Source of the DNA: Labilibacter sediminis
Lineage (GTDB): Bacteria; Bacteroidota; Bacteroidia; Bacteroidales; Marinilabiliaceae
Direction: 5' to 3'
Assembly: GCF_005877885.1 (NCBI RefSeq)
Contig: NZ_VCHY01000003.1
Span: 186,001 to 250,000 of the forward strand
DNA: 64,000 nucleotides
Under the pieces are notes generated by a model. It did no database searches, had not been told where the DNA came from, and worked only from the letters and a program-made list of their open reading frames with translations. Both the position numbers and the translations under genes were made by a program. This document shows, piece after piece, positions 1 to 8,629 of the stretch. Positions within the stretch are counted from its first letter, which is position 1. Each line of letters begins with the position of its first letter.

Positions 1-20
1 AATTTTAATATTATTATTTG

Positions 21-1196
21 TTACTCGGTCCTTTTCCTTAACTCCCTCTCATATTCAACAGTATTACCAAAAATAGAAATCACCGGACTTTTAATTTCTA
101 CTCTTCCTTCTGCTATTTCGGTGATATTGGTTTTAATGACTTCCTGATCAGGTAAACTGGCCTTGTGCACCAGCCCTACCGGATAATCGGCAGGATAGTT
201 TTTATCAAGATATTTCTGCGCTATTTCTTTAATATTCTTAGCCCCCATATAATATACGGAGGTGTCTGATTCTAAGATTTTATAGCTGTTTTTACCATGG
301 GCTGTTCCAAATGCCACTGACGAAGATATTCCCCGGTGTGTTAGTGGTATGTTGGCATAAGCCGCAGCTGCTATGGCAGAACTAATGCCCGGTATAATTT
401 CAACCTCAACCCCATTCTTTTCAAGGTAAAGTCGCTCCTCTCCTCCTCTGCCAAAAATTAGCGGATCTCCACCCTTTAGACGCACCACCATTTTTTCTTC
501 TTGAGCAGCCTTTAGCAAAATATCGTTAATCTCACTCTGCTCTTTACTATGATTATCGCGACGCTTACCTACATAAGTTTTTTCACCAGGGTACTTACTT
601 AAGGCATCCGCATCCAATAAATCATCATAAAAGATAGCATCCGCCTGCTGTAAGAGTTTCTCTCCTTTTTTTGTCAGAAGATCCGGATTACCGGGTCCGA
701 AACCAACCAAATACACTTTCCCTTTTTGATTTACTTTCTGCTTTTGCAATTCTATTTTCTCATCGATATGCTCCTTCAATTCATTTTTAAAGGCCACCAT
801 CTTTCTAATGTCTCTATCCTTGGTGTTTACCGCCACTACCATATCTTCTGTTTCGATAATAGCAGGTGAATGAAAGTGAGACTCCGGTCCCTTATCAACC
901 CTGTTGCACAATTTACCAGCTTCTTCTGCTTCACAAATAATCTGATCATTAACCTCAGTATTATCGGTACATGCATAAACCAAAAAAGCGCCTTCTAAAT
1001 ACTTTTTATCGTATGCTGATTCTATGATATCAACCTCAGAAAATTGCTTCATCTCATCACTAATTTCAGGAGCAACTACCGTAATATTAGAAGTAAACGG
1101 CAGCAAGTGTTTTACTTTTCGCGCAGCCACTTTACCTGCTCCTAGGATGAGTATTTTTTTATTGGTGATATTGATAGATATTGGTAAGAAACTCAT
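21..1196 (-). CDS. cysG: Siroheme synthase-type fusion: precorrin-2 dehydrogenase + uroporphyrinogen-III C-methyltransferase
   Basis: The protein makes precorrin-2 by two SAM methylations of uroporphyrinogen III and can oxidise it to sirohydrochlorin, the entry point to B12 and siroheme. The N-terminal Met8-like Rossmann domain starts at GAGKVAARK (about residue 19) and keeps the VDKGP segment that carries the catalytic Asp. A CobA/SUMT domain from about residue 160 shows VGFGPGNPDLLT, VRLKGGDPLIFGRGGEE and PGISSAIAAAAYANIPLTHRG-type motifs. At 391 aa it is shorter than enterobacterial CysG (about 457 aa); the missing part is the helical dimerisation/chelatase linker, only about 45 residues here. 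It is the last gene of the B12 operon, 7 bp after cbiJ. CbiX in the same operon could supply metal insertion (inference). Confidence 0.93.
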   Translation of the reverse strand: MSFLPISINITNKKILILGAGKVAARKVKHLLPFTSNITVVAPEISDEMKQFSEVDIIESAYDKKYLEGAFLVYACTDNTEVNDQIICEAEEAGKLCNRVDKGPESHFHSPAIIETEDMVVAVNTKDRDIRKMVAFKNELKEHIDEKIELQKQKVNQKGKVYLVGFGPGNPDLLTKKGEKLLQQADAIFYDDLLDADALSKYPGEKTYVGKRRDNHSKEQSEINDILLKAAQEEKMVVRLKGGDPLIFGRGGEERLYLEKNGVEVEIIPGISSAIAAAAYANIPLTHRGISSSVAFGTAHGKNSYKILESDTSVYYMGAKNIKEIAQKYLDKNYPADYPVGLVHKASLPDQEVIKTNITEIAEGRVEIKSPVISIFGNTVEYERELRKRTE

Positions 1197-1203
1197 GTTA
1201 TTT

Positions 1204-1956
1204 TTAATTAAATGTTCTTGATTTAACTTGATTCATTAACTCATTATATGAAAAAACCACGTGAGGATAATCCAACTGAGGTCTTTCTAAAATATGCACA
1301 GAAACGCCTAATTCTTGCGCTGCAGAAATCTTTTCCGGTAATCCTCCGGTTGTACCGGAATCTTTAGTCACTAAATGCTTAATATCATATTCCTGCATCA
1401 AAGCCATATTCGTCAACTTTTCTACCCGACCCTTGGTGGCAATGATTTGGTGGGCTTTTAAACCTGCCTTTTCACATAACTGAATACTTTTTACAACCGG
1501 CAAAACGCGCGCAACAATACGTTCATCAGAGAAATCCTTAAACAAATGTACATGCTTTGAGCCAATGGTTAAAAGAATTCGCCCCTGAGTTTTTTGCAGA
1601 ACCTCTATTAATTGCGCATAGGATGAATAATACTTAGCATCTTTAAATTGAGAAGATTTACGTTCATAGCGTATGTAGCAACACCTAGACTCTTGACAAA
1701 TCTTTATGGCATTCATTGATACTTCCTGTGCAAAAGGATGGCTTGCATCAATCACTAAGCTAATGTTATTCTCGTCAATCAACGCTTTCATTTGTTCAGG
1801 TTGTAATAATTCCTGAATTACTTTGACATCGTTTTTTTGAGCCAGTTCAGTTCCATAAGCCGTTGTTGTAGAAACCAGCATATCCCGATAACCTTCATCC
1901 GATAACATTTTAGCAATATGATTTGCTTCACTCGTTCCGCCAATCACCCAAATCAT
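1204..1956 (-). CDS. cbiJ: Cobalt-precorrin-6A reductase
   Basis: This CbiJ/CobK enzyme reduces a double bond of (cobalt-)precorrin-6A with a nicotinamide cofactor. The N-terminus MIWVIGGTSEANHIAKML is the characteristic GGTxEA dinucleotide-binding start. Further conserved stretches are IDASHPFAQEVS, the LLTIGSKHV segment and a C-terminal VTKDSGTTGG loop. Length (250 aa) is normal. Its ATG overlaps the stop of cbiH by four bases (ATGA), so the two are probably translationally coupled. Confidence 0.94.
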   Translation of the reverse strand: MIWVIGGTSEANHIAKMLSDEGYRDMLVSTTTAYGTELAQKNDVKVIQELLQPEQMKALIDENNISLVIDASHPFAQEVSMNAIKICQESRCCYIRYERKSSQFKDAKYYSSYAQLIEVLQKTQGRILLTIGSKHVHLFKDFSDERIVARVLPVVKSIQLCEKAGLKAHQIIATKGRVEKLTNMALMQEYDIKHLVTKDSGTTGGLPEKISAAQELGVSVHILERPQLDYPHVVFSYNELMNQVKSRTFN

Positions 1957-2687
1957 ACTTTATAGCCCCTCCGCGTTACCATTTTCCCATTAATGACTTT
2001 GGTTTGCGAATTACCCACAATCACAGTTGTAAACATATCAATATCCTGATCCAGCACACGATTCAAATCCGTGATAATCACCTCCTGTTTTTCGCGCATA
2101 GCATGTTTAACTATACCTACAGGAGTGTCAGAACTTTGATATTTCAATAAAGTTTCAACGGCAACTTCCAGGTGTCTGATACGGGTTTTACTACGCGGAT
2201 TGTACATACTTACCACAAAATCGCCCATACCGGCGGCATTAAGCCTTTTTACGATGAGTTCCCATGGTGTTAATAAATCGCTCAGGCTAATGACCACATA
2301 GTCGTTCATTAGAGGAGCTCCCAGCAGCGAAGCAGCTGATGAAGCAGCACTAATTCCGGGAACAATTTCAACCTGAACCTCCGATTTTTTTTCAGCCACC
2401 ACCTCAATCATGATACCTGCCATGCCGTACACTCCCGGATCACCACTGCTTATCAGACTAACCGTTTTTCCTTCTTCGGCAAGCCTAAGTACTTCCAGGC
2501 ACCTGTCCACCTCCTTTTTCATGCCGGAAGACAATAATTCTTTATTGGGCATGAAAGGTTTAACCAACTCAATATATGTTTTATACCCAACAATTACATC
2601 ACTTGCATTCATTACTGAGATGGCCTGTGGGCAGATAAAATCTTTATCTCCCGGACCTGTACCTACAACGTATATTTTTCCTTGCAT
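1953..2687 (-). CDS. cbiH: (Cobalt-)precorrin-3B C17-methyltransferase
   Basis: A single-domain tetrapyrrole methylase of the CbiH/CobJ type, which methylates C17 and drives ring contraction. Visible motifs are IYVVGTGPGDKDFICPQA at the N-terminus, SLISSGDPGVYGMAGI for SAM binding, and PGISAASSAASLLGAPLMND. The late segment MYNPRSKTR is typical of CobJ/CbiH among the methylases. It is 244 aa, close to family length, and overlaps cbiJ downstream. Upstream it is separated from cbiG by a 442-bp spacer that holds a repeat, unlike the tight joints elsewhere in the operon. Confidence 0.94.
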   Translation of the reverse strand: MQGKIYVVGTGPGDKDFICPQAISVMNASDVIVGYKTYIELVKPFMPNKELLSSGMKKEVDRCLEVLRLAEEGKTVSLISSGDPGVYGMAGIMIEVVAEKKSEVQVEIVPGISAASSAASLLGAPLMNDYVVISLSDLLTPWELIVKRLNAAGMGDFVVSMYNPRSKTRIRHLEVAVETLLKYQSSDTPVGIVKHAMREKQEVIITDLNRVLDQDIDMFTTVIVGNSQTKVINGKMVTRRGYKV

Positions 2688-2764
2688 TATTTAAATTATT
2701 TCAATGACTAAATTCCATTTTAGGGATTTCACCCCTATACCTTTAAATACATACTATTCACTTC

Positions 2765-2994
2765 AGAAAATCACTTTTTGATTTTCTTAATATTGGGACT
2801 TTGTCCCAAAACCCTACTTTCTTTTTGGCATCGCCCCAAAAAGAAAGCAAAAAGCTCTAGAACAAGAGAATCCTTCCTCCCGCATCAGCCTTCAATTCAG
2901 GCTGACACACATCCTCCTCAAGTGCCCTCTTGAAGACCTCACGCAAACTCCGGCCCGGTCTCTTGCTCTGCCCAACCCTGCCTGATTTACAGCT
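2765..2994 (-). repeat. Structured intergenic repeat, family A, copy 1
   Basis: About 230 bp, clearly homologous to 4196-4426. The shared backbone begins with a hairpin (AGAAAATCA/TGATTTTCT here), then TTAATATTGGGACTTTGTCCCAAA, itself containing GGGAC/GTCCC, then a strong hairpin TTTCTTTTTGG/CCAAAAAGAAA around CATCGC, and ends at TTTACAGCT. Stems differ from copy 2 in ways that keep pairing. Strand is arbitrary. The rest of the 442-bp gap (2995-3129) shows nothing else. Confidence 0.85.
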
Positions 2995-3129
2995 CCGGTA
3001 CTTTTGCTTAAGTTAAAGGCATTACCTATAACCCCAACTTTATTTTTTTATTATAGAATATTGCTTTAGTAACCTTGACTCTACCTTCACTTACTGCAAT
3101 AATTGTTTTGATACAATAAACGGTCAGTT

Positions 3130-4140
3130 TTAAATATTTTTCTTTCTAAATACTGACAAAGTCATTCCGTCTTTTTTCTTTTTCTTCAATAAAAAACTAC
3201 CCTTTTTACCCCCGCTTAAATAGGCCGAGGTTGTACTTACAGAAGCCACACCAACGGTTGATTTTACAAACTCAGATCCATCAAACAAATGATCCACCTT
3301 TTGCAATTCTTCTTTTGGATAAAACGTCAACGTACCGTTAAGTCGTTCTGCTGCTCTATGAATAGCATCCTCATCTGATTTTACATCAATGGATGATATA
3401 GATTGAATACTTCTTTCATCTAAATTCATGTCATCCAGTGTATCCTGGATAAACCTGAACAAATGCTCAGGTTCAGTATTTCGTTTACACCCAATACCCA
3501 GGTATATATTTTTGGGAATCAATTGAGCAAATGGAGTTGATTCACTTATACTCTTTTTATTGGAGACAACGAGCAACCCCTGTGCTTCACCTTCTATCAT
3601 AGGTAAAGGGTTTTCTAAAAAAATACCATACTCATCCTTCAACGTCACTTTTTCTCCATTCACGATCATAGCTGTTATTTCTTTGGCATCCGTCATGCTA
3701 TCGATGACCAAACCTTTTGATTTTGCCAGCATATCAACCGATGGCAGATCATTCACATCCGATGCTGTGGTGATAACAGGATTCGCAGAGATAAGCTTAG
3801 CTATTTTAAGGCATAAGACATTGGCTCCTCCTAAATGACCCGACAACAGACTGATCACATGATGTCCTTTTTCATCCATCACCAAAACAGCAGGATCTGT
3901 GGTTTTGTCTTTTATCCAGGGTGCAATACTTCGCACCACTATCCCACTGGCCATAATAAAAATCAAGCTTTCGTGTTTGGCAAACAAAACCTCACAAAAA
4001 TCTTTCAATCGACCTTGGATAGACTCAAAACTATCATGCTGCCATTTAGGCAAGGTATAACAAACCGCATCAGTGAGCTGATCGGCCAACTTCAATGCTA
4101 ATTCGTTTCCGTTTTTACTTATGGAGATAATGGCTATCAT
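3130..4140 (-). CDS. cbiG: Cobalt-precorrin-5A hydrolase
   Basis: CbiG opens the delta-lactone of cobalt-precorrin-5A with loss of acetaldehyde in the anaerobic pathway. N-terminal region: IFIMASGIVVRSIAPWIKDKTTDPAV and HVISLLSGHLGGAN, both classic CbiG_N motifs. C-terminal CobE/GbiG region: YLGIGCKRNTE and TVGVASVSTTSAYLSGG. Length 336 aa is usual for stand-alone CbiG. The protein ends in a Lys-rich tail (KKKKKDG). The gene is flanked on both sides by copies of the same 230-bp repeat, so it is an isolated unit inside the operon. Confidence 0.93.
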   Translation of the reverse strand: MIAIISISKNGNELALKLADQLTDAVCYTLPKWQHDSFESIQGRLKDFCEVLFAKHESLIFIMASGIVVRSIAPWIKDKTTDPAVLVMDEKGHHVISLLSGHLGGANVLCLKIAKLISANPVITTASDVNDLPSVDMLAKSKGLVIDSMTDAKEITAMIVNGEKVTLKDEYGIFLENPLPMIEGEAQGLLVVSNKKSISESTPFAQLIPKNIYLGIGCKRNTEPEHLFRFIQDTLDDMNLDERSIQSISSIDVKSDEDAIHRAAERLNGTLTFYPKEELQKVDHLFDGSEFVKSTVGVASVSTTSAYLSGGKKGSFLLKKKKKDGMTLSVFRKKNI

Positions 4141-4195
4141 ATTTTTATAATATCAAGATTCAACCTAACAGCCTGCCAGCCAATGCCAATTAGTT

Positions 4196-4426
4196 AAGAG
4201 ATTCATTCCTTGAATCTCTTAATATTGGGACTTTGTCCCAAACCCTTACTTACTTTTTGGCATCGCCCCAAAAAGTAAGCAAAAAACTCTAGACCAAGAG
4301 AATCCTTCCTCCCGCTACAGCCTTCAATTCCGGCCAACACACATTCTCCTCAAGTACCCTTTTGAAGGCCTTCCGCCTACTCTGGCCCGGTCTCTTGCTC
4401 AGGCCAACCCTGCAATATTTACAGCT
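4196..4426 (-). repeat. Structured intergenic repeat, family A, copy 2
   Basis: About 231 bp, homologous to 2765-2994. The first hairpin is AAGAGATTCA/TGAATCTCTT (different bases from copy 1, same pairing) and the second is TTACTTTTTGG/CCAAAAAGTAA around CATCGC. Both copies share the GAGAATCCTTCCTCCCGC segment and a CGGCCCGGTCTCTTGCTC-like segment with small changes. It occupies most of the 352-bp gap between cbiG and cbiF; the flanks show nothing recognisable. Confidence 0.85.
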
Positions 4427-4492
4427 AGTAAATTATTATAAATCATTAACATATTGACATTTGCCGGCAAGCTGGAACATATGTGTAAAGAT

Positions 4493-5257
4493 TTAAGACT
4501 TCTTTTTACCTTCGCGATACTCATGGGTAAAATGAGATGCATATAACAATGAATTATCATAGTTATCTCCTAGGAAGTCGCCCACCAAAATCATGGCCGT
4601 TTTGGTAATACTGGCCTCTTTTACTTTAGCTGCAATATCCTGCAATGTCCCTCTAACAATTATCTGATCGGGCCAACTAGCTCTTTGCACCACCGCAATT
4701 GGTGTTGTTTCGGGATAGTGAATTGTTAACTGATCCACCAACTTATCTATCATTTGAACCGTTAAAAAAATAGCCATGGATGTTTTGTGCGAAGCCAGCT
4801 TCTCAATTTTCTCAAGCTCTGGCACCGGAGTGCGACCTTCCATACGCGTACAGATAACCGTTTGAGAAATACCCGGAACGGTAAATTCCTTTTGCAAAGC
4901 AGCTGCTGTAGCTACAAAGGAACTCACACCAGGAATCACCTGATGTGGAATTTTTAACTTATCCAACTCTTCAATCTGTTCCCTGATAGATCCGTAAATA
5001 GAAGGATCTCCAGTATGAACACGCGCTACAGATTTACCCTGTTCGTAGCCGCGTTTCATAACTTCTATGATTTCCTGCAAATCCATGGTGGCACTATTAA
5101 AAACCTCTGCGTCTGCCTTTCGATCTTCAATAACCGCTTTGGGCACCAACGAACCTGCATAAATAATAATATCGGCCTGTTGAACAGCCTTTTGGCCCTT
5201 TACTGTAATTAACTCCGGATCGCCCGGGCCTGCTCCTACAAAAATTACATTTGACAT
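4493..5257 (-). CDS. cbiF: (Cobalt-)precorrin-4 C11-methyltransferase
   Basis: Tetrapyrrole methylase that methylates C11. Motifs: VIFVGAGPGDPELITVKG at the N-terminus, IIYAGSLVP (typical of CbiF/CobM), VARVHTGDPSIYGSIREQ for SAM, and PGVSSFVATAAALQKEFTVPG-type segments. The QTVICTRMEGRTPVP stretch is also a CbiF/CobM signature. Normal length (254 aa). Its start lies inside the end of cbiL (13-bp overlap), indicating co-translation. Confidence 0.95.
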   Translation of the reverse strand: MSNVIFVGAGPGDPELITVKGQKAVQQADIIIYAGSLVPKAVIEDRKADAEVFNSATMDLQEIIEVMKRGYEQGKSVARVHTGDPSIYGSIREQIEELDKLKIPHQVIPGVSSFVATAAALQKEFTVPGISQTVICTRMEGRTPVPELEKIEKLASHKTSMAIFLTVQMIDKLVDQLTIHYPETTPIAVVQRASWPDQIIVRGTLQDIAAKVKEASITKTAMILVGDFLGDNYDNSLLYASHFTHEYREGKKKS

Positions 5258-5982
5258 GATGCGAGTATTTTAGGTTGTAATGTTTTTTGTTTTTGAATAA
5301 TCGCGGTAGAAAAATAAGGTACTTTCTCCCGAAGCACTTCTCTTGAGTGAAATACCTCCTGCGTATCCTTTCCTGCATTGGTAATCATCACAAAATTATA
5401 GTCCTTAGACTCCTTCAAGAAAGCATATAGATCTGTATGAAAGCTTGATATTTTCATACATACAACGGTATCTGCAGATTCTATCATCTTTAAAGCTCCT
5501 TCGTCCCATGAAGAAATCACCGCAAGCTTATCATCTCCTTTAACCAAAGGAAGCGAAAGCAAACTGCTGATAGCCGAAAAAGAATAAATACCCGGAATGG
5601 TTTCAATCAGGCAGCCTGTTTTTAAATGCTCCAGCACGTAACTATACGTACTATATAGCATAGGATCGCCCAGCGTTAAAAACACCACTATTTGTCCATC
5701 ATCTAGCTTTTGCTCAATTAGACGTGCATTTTCTTTTCTCGATTCAATACGCTTTTCTATATCTTTTGACATTGAAAATACCATGGGCTCCACCACTGCG
5801 GTATCTTTTAAATATTTACTTACAATAGCCAAAGCCGTACTGGCCTGCTCTTTTGATTTAGGCACACAAATAACGTCTGCCTTTTCCAGTATTTTAACCG
5901 CTTTAATGGTCAACAGGTCCGGATCACCCGGACCAATACCAATACCGTATAAAATTCCCTTCTTGCTATTATCTTGTTGCAT
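5245..5982 (-). CDS. cbiL: (Cobalt-)precorrin-2 C20-methyltransferase
   Basis: First methylase after precorrin-2, adding the C20 methyl. It starts MQQDNSKKGILYGIGIGPGDPDLLT; the GIGIGPGDPDL motif and the following VPKSKEQASTALAI segment are typical of CobI/CbiL. The SAM site VVFLTLGDPMLYSTYSYVLE and PGIYSFSAISSLLSLPL are present. 245 aa is normal. It sits 6 bp after cbiT and overlaps cbiF. Confidence 0.94.
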   Translation of the reverse strand: MQQDNSKKGILYGIGIGPGDPDLLTIKAVKILEKADVICVPKSKEQASTALAIVSKYLKDTAVVEPMVFSMSKDIEKRIESRKENARLIEQKLDDGQIVVFLTLGDPMLYSTYSYVLEHLKTGCLIETIPGIYSFSAISSLLSLPLVKGDDKLAVISSWDEGALKMIESADTVVCMKISSFHTDLYAFLKESKDYNFVMITNAGKDTQEVFHSREVLREKVPYFSTAIIQKQKTLQPKILASCQM

Positions 5983-5988
5983 ATAAGC

Positions 5989-6546
5989 TTACTTTTTTGT
6001 TGCTGTGATGATAAAAATTGGATTCTGTGCCAATAGCATGGCTGCTTTTTTACCGGATTCAACTTTACTGACTCCCACCTGAATGAGCTCAAAATCGAAA
6101 TCATGGGTCTTAAAAAAATCATAAGCCGTACTCATCGTATCCAATAAAATAGCTGTAACTACAATGATACTTTTACGTGGTGCCTCATCTAAAATCGTAC
6201 AAAGTATTGCGGGTAAATTACCTCCGCTACCCCCTATAAAAAATTTATTATACGCAACTACATTTTCCATTCCTTCAGGCGCTTTGCTTTGAACCACCTG
6301 AAGATTTGAAACCTTATGCTTAGCCATATTCTGCTTGATGAGTTCAACAGCCTCTGTTTTATGCTCTATGCCCAATACCCGGCCACTGGTAAGTTGCATG
6401 GCTGCTTCGATGGATACAGATCCTGTTCCTGCACCAATATCCATCAGGCAATCATCATGCTGTAAATCGAGTTTACTGAGCACAATTGATCGTATCTCTT
6501 CTTTGGTCATGGGTACTTCCCCACGAATAAAATCAGTATCCTTCAT
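5989..6546 (-). CDS. cbiT: Cobalt-precorrin-6B C15-methyltransferase (decarboxylating)
   Basis: A class I SAM methyltransferase of the CbiT type; it methylates C15 and decarboxylates the ring C acetate. The N-terminus has the diagnostic IRGEVPMTKEEIRSIVLSKL, followed by LMDIGAGTGSVSIEAAM (SAM glycine loop) and FFIGGSGGNLP. Length 185 aa matches stand-alone CbiT, so the CobL activities are split over two genes here (cbiE lies upstream). A 348-bp spacer with a hairpin element separates it from cbiE. Confidence 0.94.
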   Translation of the reverse strand: MKDTDFIRGEVPMTKEEIRSIVLSKLDLQHDDCLMDIGAGTGSVSIEAAMQLTSGRVLGIEHKTEAVELIKQNMAKHKVSNLQVVQSKAPEGMENVVAYNKFFIGGSGGNLPAILCTILDEAPRKSIIVVTAILLDTMSTAYDFFKTHDFDFELIQVGVSKVESGKKAAMLLAQNPIFIITATKK

Positions 6547-6637
6547 TAGGTTCTCTTTTCTTTTATGGTCATTTTTATCACTTGTAACCAGTTAAATTTC
6601 TCAAGCTTGTTTATTATTGAATATTTGTCTCTAGCCG

Positions 6638-6830
6638 ACGGGCTTTTCCTTTTTTTCTTCAGGAAAAAAAAGGAAACAAAAAATCCCGCCGCTGGCATGA
6701 AAAAGTTAAAAATCAATGCTCTCCGCGAAAAGAAAAGAACTCGCTAAAGCTCAAACAGCTTTTCTTTCATTCGCTACGATTACTGATTTTCTTAACACTT
6801 TTTAATGCAAGGCGGTTTAGTTACCCATAC
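6638..6830 (-). repeat. Hairpin-rich intergenic element between cbiE and cbiT
   Basis: The spacer starts with a nested hairpin. An inner stem CCTTTTTTTC/GGAAAAAAAAGG closes on TTCA and is embraced by an outer CGACGGG/CCCGCCG stem (6638-6697). It is followed by a G+C-richer, purine-biased tract to about 6830. No ORF with coding character is seen, and it is not homologous to the family A repeats nearby. The nested design resembles the phylum's dispersed intergenic repeats, but only one copy is in the window. Confidence 0.5.
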
Positions 6831-6894
6831 GGTGCTAATTACTCTATAACATCTCTATTCCGATACATTTATTACTCTATACTATATTAGTCGA

Positions 6895-7530
6895 TCAGTA
6901 TTGATTTTCTATGATTACACTACAAAGCTTAAAGTTCTCTTTGATATCCTTAACTTCTTTGGCCAGGCAACTTATAATTGTTTCATCGGGATAGGACAAA
7001 TTATTGCCTATATGCATAGTCAGTTCACCCATCTCACAATTAACCAACTGTTGTGCAATGGCTTTCCAATTATTCATTGCATCAGTTAATAAAAACACCG
7101 AGCTATGACCTTTTAGCTTCTCCATAAAATTAAATTCTTTCCCGTGCACAGAGCCTAAAAAAGCATGCTCATACCCCAAACCTACCTTGGCGTACATATA
7201 CTGAAAAGAACTAATACCCGGCAACAATTCAATATTTCGATCAGAAAATTCCTGCTTAACATATCGCCGCAAGGAATGAAAACCTACATCTCCCGACACC
7301 AGTATCACCACCTGCTTACCCTCATTTGCATCTATATCCTTTTTTAACTGACTTAACCTGCCTTTAAATACAAGTCCCGGCTTACTATATTCAGAAAAAA
7401 TTTCCAAGTGCCTTTCTCCACCTATAAGCAGATCGGCATTTTTTACTCTTTGAAAAACAATGGGCAAAATTAAATCAGCGCATCCAGGTCCTATTCCACA
7501 TATACACAGGCTGCTTTTGTTATGCTCCAT
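6895..7530 (-). CDS. cbiE: Cobalt-precorrin-7 C5-methyltransferase
   Basis: Tetrapyrrole methylase of the CbiE type, which in CobL is fused to the CbiT half. It begins with LCICGIGPGCADLILPIV, followed by LLIGGERHLE, VVILVSGDVGFHSLRRYV (SAM binding) and LLPGISSFQYMYAKVGLGYE. 211 aa is normal for stand-alone CbiE. Its start overlaps the end of cbiD by 11 bp. Confidence 0.93.
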   Translation of the reverse strand: MEHNKSSLCICGIGPGCADLILPIVFQRVKNADLLIGGERHLEIFSEYSKPGLVFKGRLSQLKKDIDANEGKQVVILVSGDVGFHSLRRYVKQEFSDRNIELLPGISSFQYMYAKVGLGYEHAFLGSVHGKEFNFMEKLKGHSSVFLLTDAMNNWKAIAQQLVNCEMGELTMHIGNNLSYPDETIISCLAKEVKDIKENFKLCSVIIENQY

Positions 7531-8629
7531 TTTTAACTGCCTCCATTATTTGTTTTGCCTTTGATGTTTGAGCCAACAAACCTGCTTTTTGAGATAACAA
7601 CACCACTTCAACTTCCAATTCATGGTGCACATGCTGCTGTGCCCTGTCTTTAATTCGTTTAACTAAAAAATGCCAGAAAGTCTTATCCTCAATAAATTCA
7701 ACCACTTCTTCCGTTGTGTTGGCATTCATTATTTTGTCAAAAACCACTTCATCCTTAGAAAATAGAAAGTAGTTGGCTGCCAATACCTCGTTACGCGCAT
7801 CTGCTACTTTACTATGGGTATGAAATATACCTGCCGCCACCTTTACCAACTTGCCCAAATGCCCAACCAACACGACCCTTCTAAAACCCAATCGCAGTGC
7901 ATTTTCGAGCATAAAACCAATAAAATTACTGGTAAGCACCGTTTGCTCCTCTTCGATATTGAGGTTATCTTTTGAGAATGCCTGTCCGTAATTACCAGGC
8001 GTAAATATGGCCTGTTGGTGACCATAAGCTGCCAATTGCCTTAATCGGATAACCAAAGAATCTTTAAGCGCTTCTTCAGACATTGGCTTTACAATACCTG
8101 TGGTTCCTAGCACGGATATTCCTCCCTCTATTCCAAGTCGGGGATTAAAAGTTTTTTGTGCCAGACGCTCCCCCTCAGGTATACTAATTTCAACTTCAAC
8201 CCCGGCAGTATTGCCCACCACTTCAGCAATGGACTGTTGAATCATTTTTAGAGGTACCGGATTAATGGCAGGCTGTCCTATTTCTACTGATAATCCCGGT
8301 TTGGTCACAACTCCTATACCTCTCCCCGCTTTAATGGAGATTTGCTTACCATCAACAAAAGAACTTTTACCAATAAGCTCTATTCCGTTGGTAATATCCG
8401 GATCATCACCGGCATCTTTAACAGTGGTACACTGGGCAAAATCACTGGTAAGCAGCACATCCTTTAACTCCAACAAGACTTCCTTCCCCGAAGGCAAGGT
8501 CACATACACATGATCGATGATCATATTATTGATCAGCATATATGCAGAGGCTTTGGCCACAGCAGCAGCACAAGTGCCAGTAGTTAAACCACTCCTTAAT
8601 TCTTTTTTATCAGATGCCTGAATTTGCAT
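7520..8629 (-). CDS. cbiD: Cobalt-precorrin-5B C1-methyltransferase
   Basis: CbiD, the C1 methylase specific to the anaerobic route. The start LRSGLTTGTCAAAVAKASA is the family hallmark, followed by VKDAGDDPDITNG, IKAGRGIGVVTKPGL, GTTGIVKPMSEEAL and VLVGHLGKLVKVAAGIFHTHS. 369 aa is normal. Together with CbiG and CbiX it marks this as the early-cobalt pathway. The start codon overlaps the cbiC stop by one base (TAATG). Confidence 0.96.
   Translation of the reverse strand: MQIQASDKKELRSGLTTGTCAAAVAKASAYMLINNMIIDHVYVTLPSGKEVLLELKDVLLTSDFAQCTTVKDAGDDPDITNGIELIGKSSFVDGKQISIKAGRGIGVVTKPGLSVEIGQPAINPVPLKMIQQSIAEVVGNTAGVEVEISIPEGERLAQKTFNPRLGIEGGISVLGTTGIVKPMSEEALKDSLVIRLRQLAAYGHQQAIFTPGNYGQAFSKDNLNIEEEQTVLTSNFIGFMLENALRLGFRRVVLVGHLGKLVKVAAGIFHTHSKVADARNEVLAANYFLFSKDEVVFDKIMNANTTEEVVEFIEDKTFWHFLVKRIKDRAQQHVHHELEVEVVLLSQKAGLLAQTSKAKQIMEAVKNGA

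Noticed and set aside
2410-2694. Plus-strand ORFs inside the cbi operon (also 3560, 6335, 11704)
   Set aside because: They mirror conserved minus-strand methylase and transporter genes and have no protein-family features.
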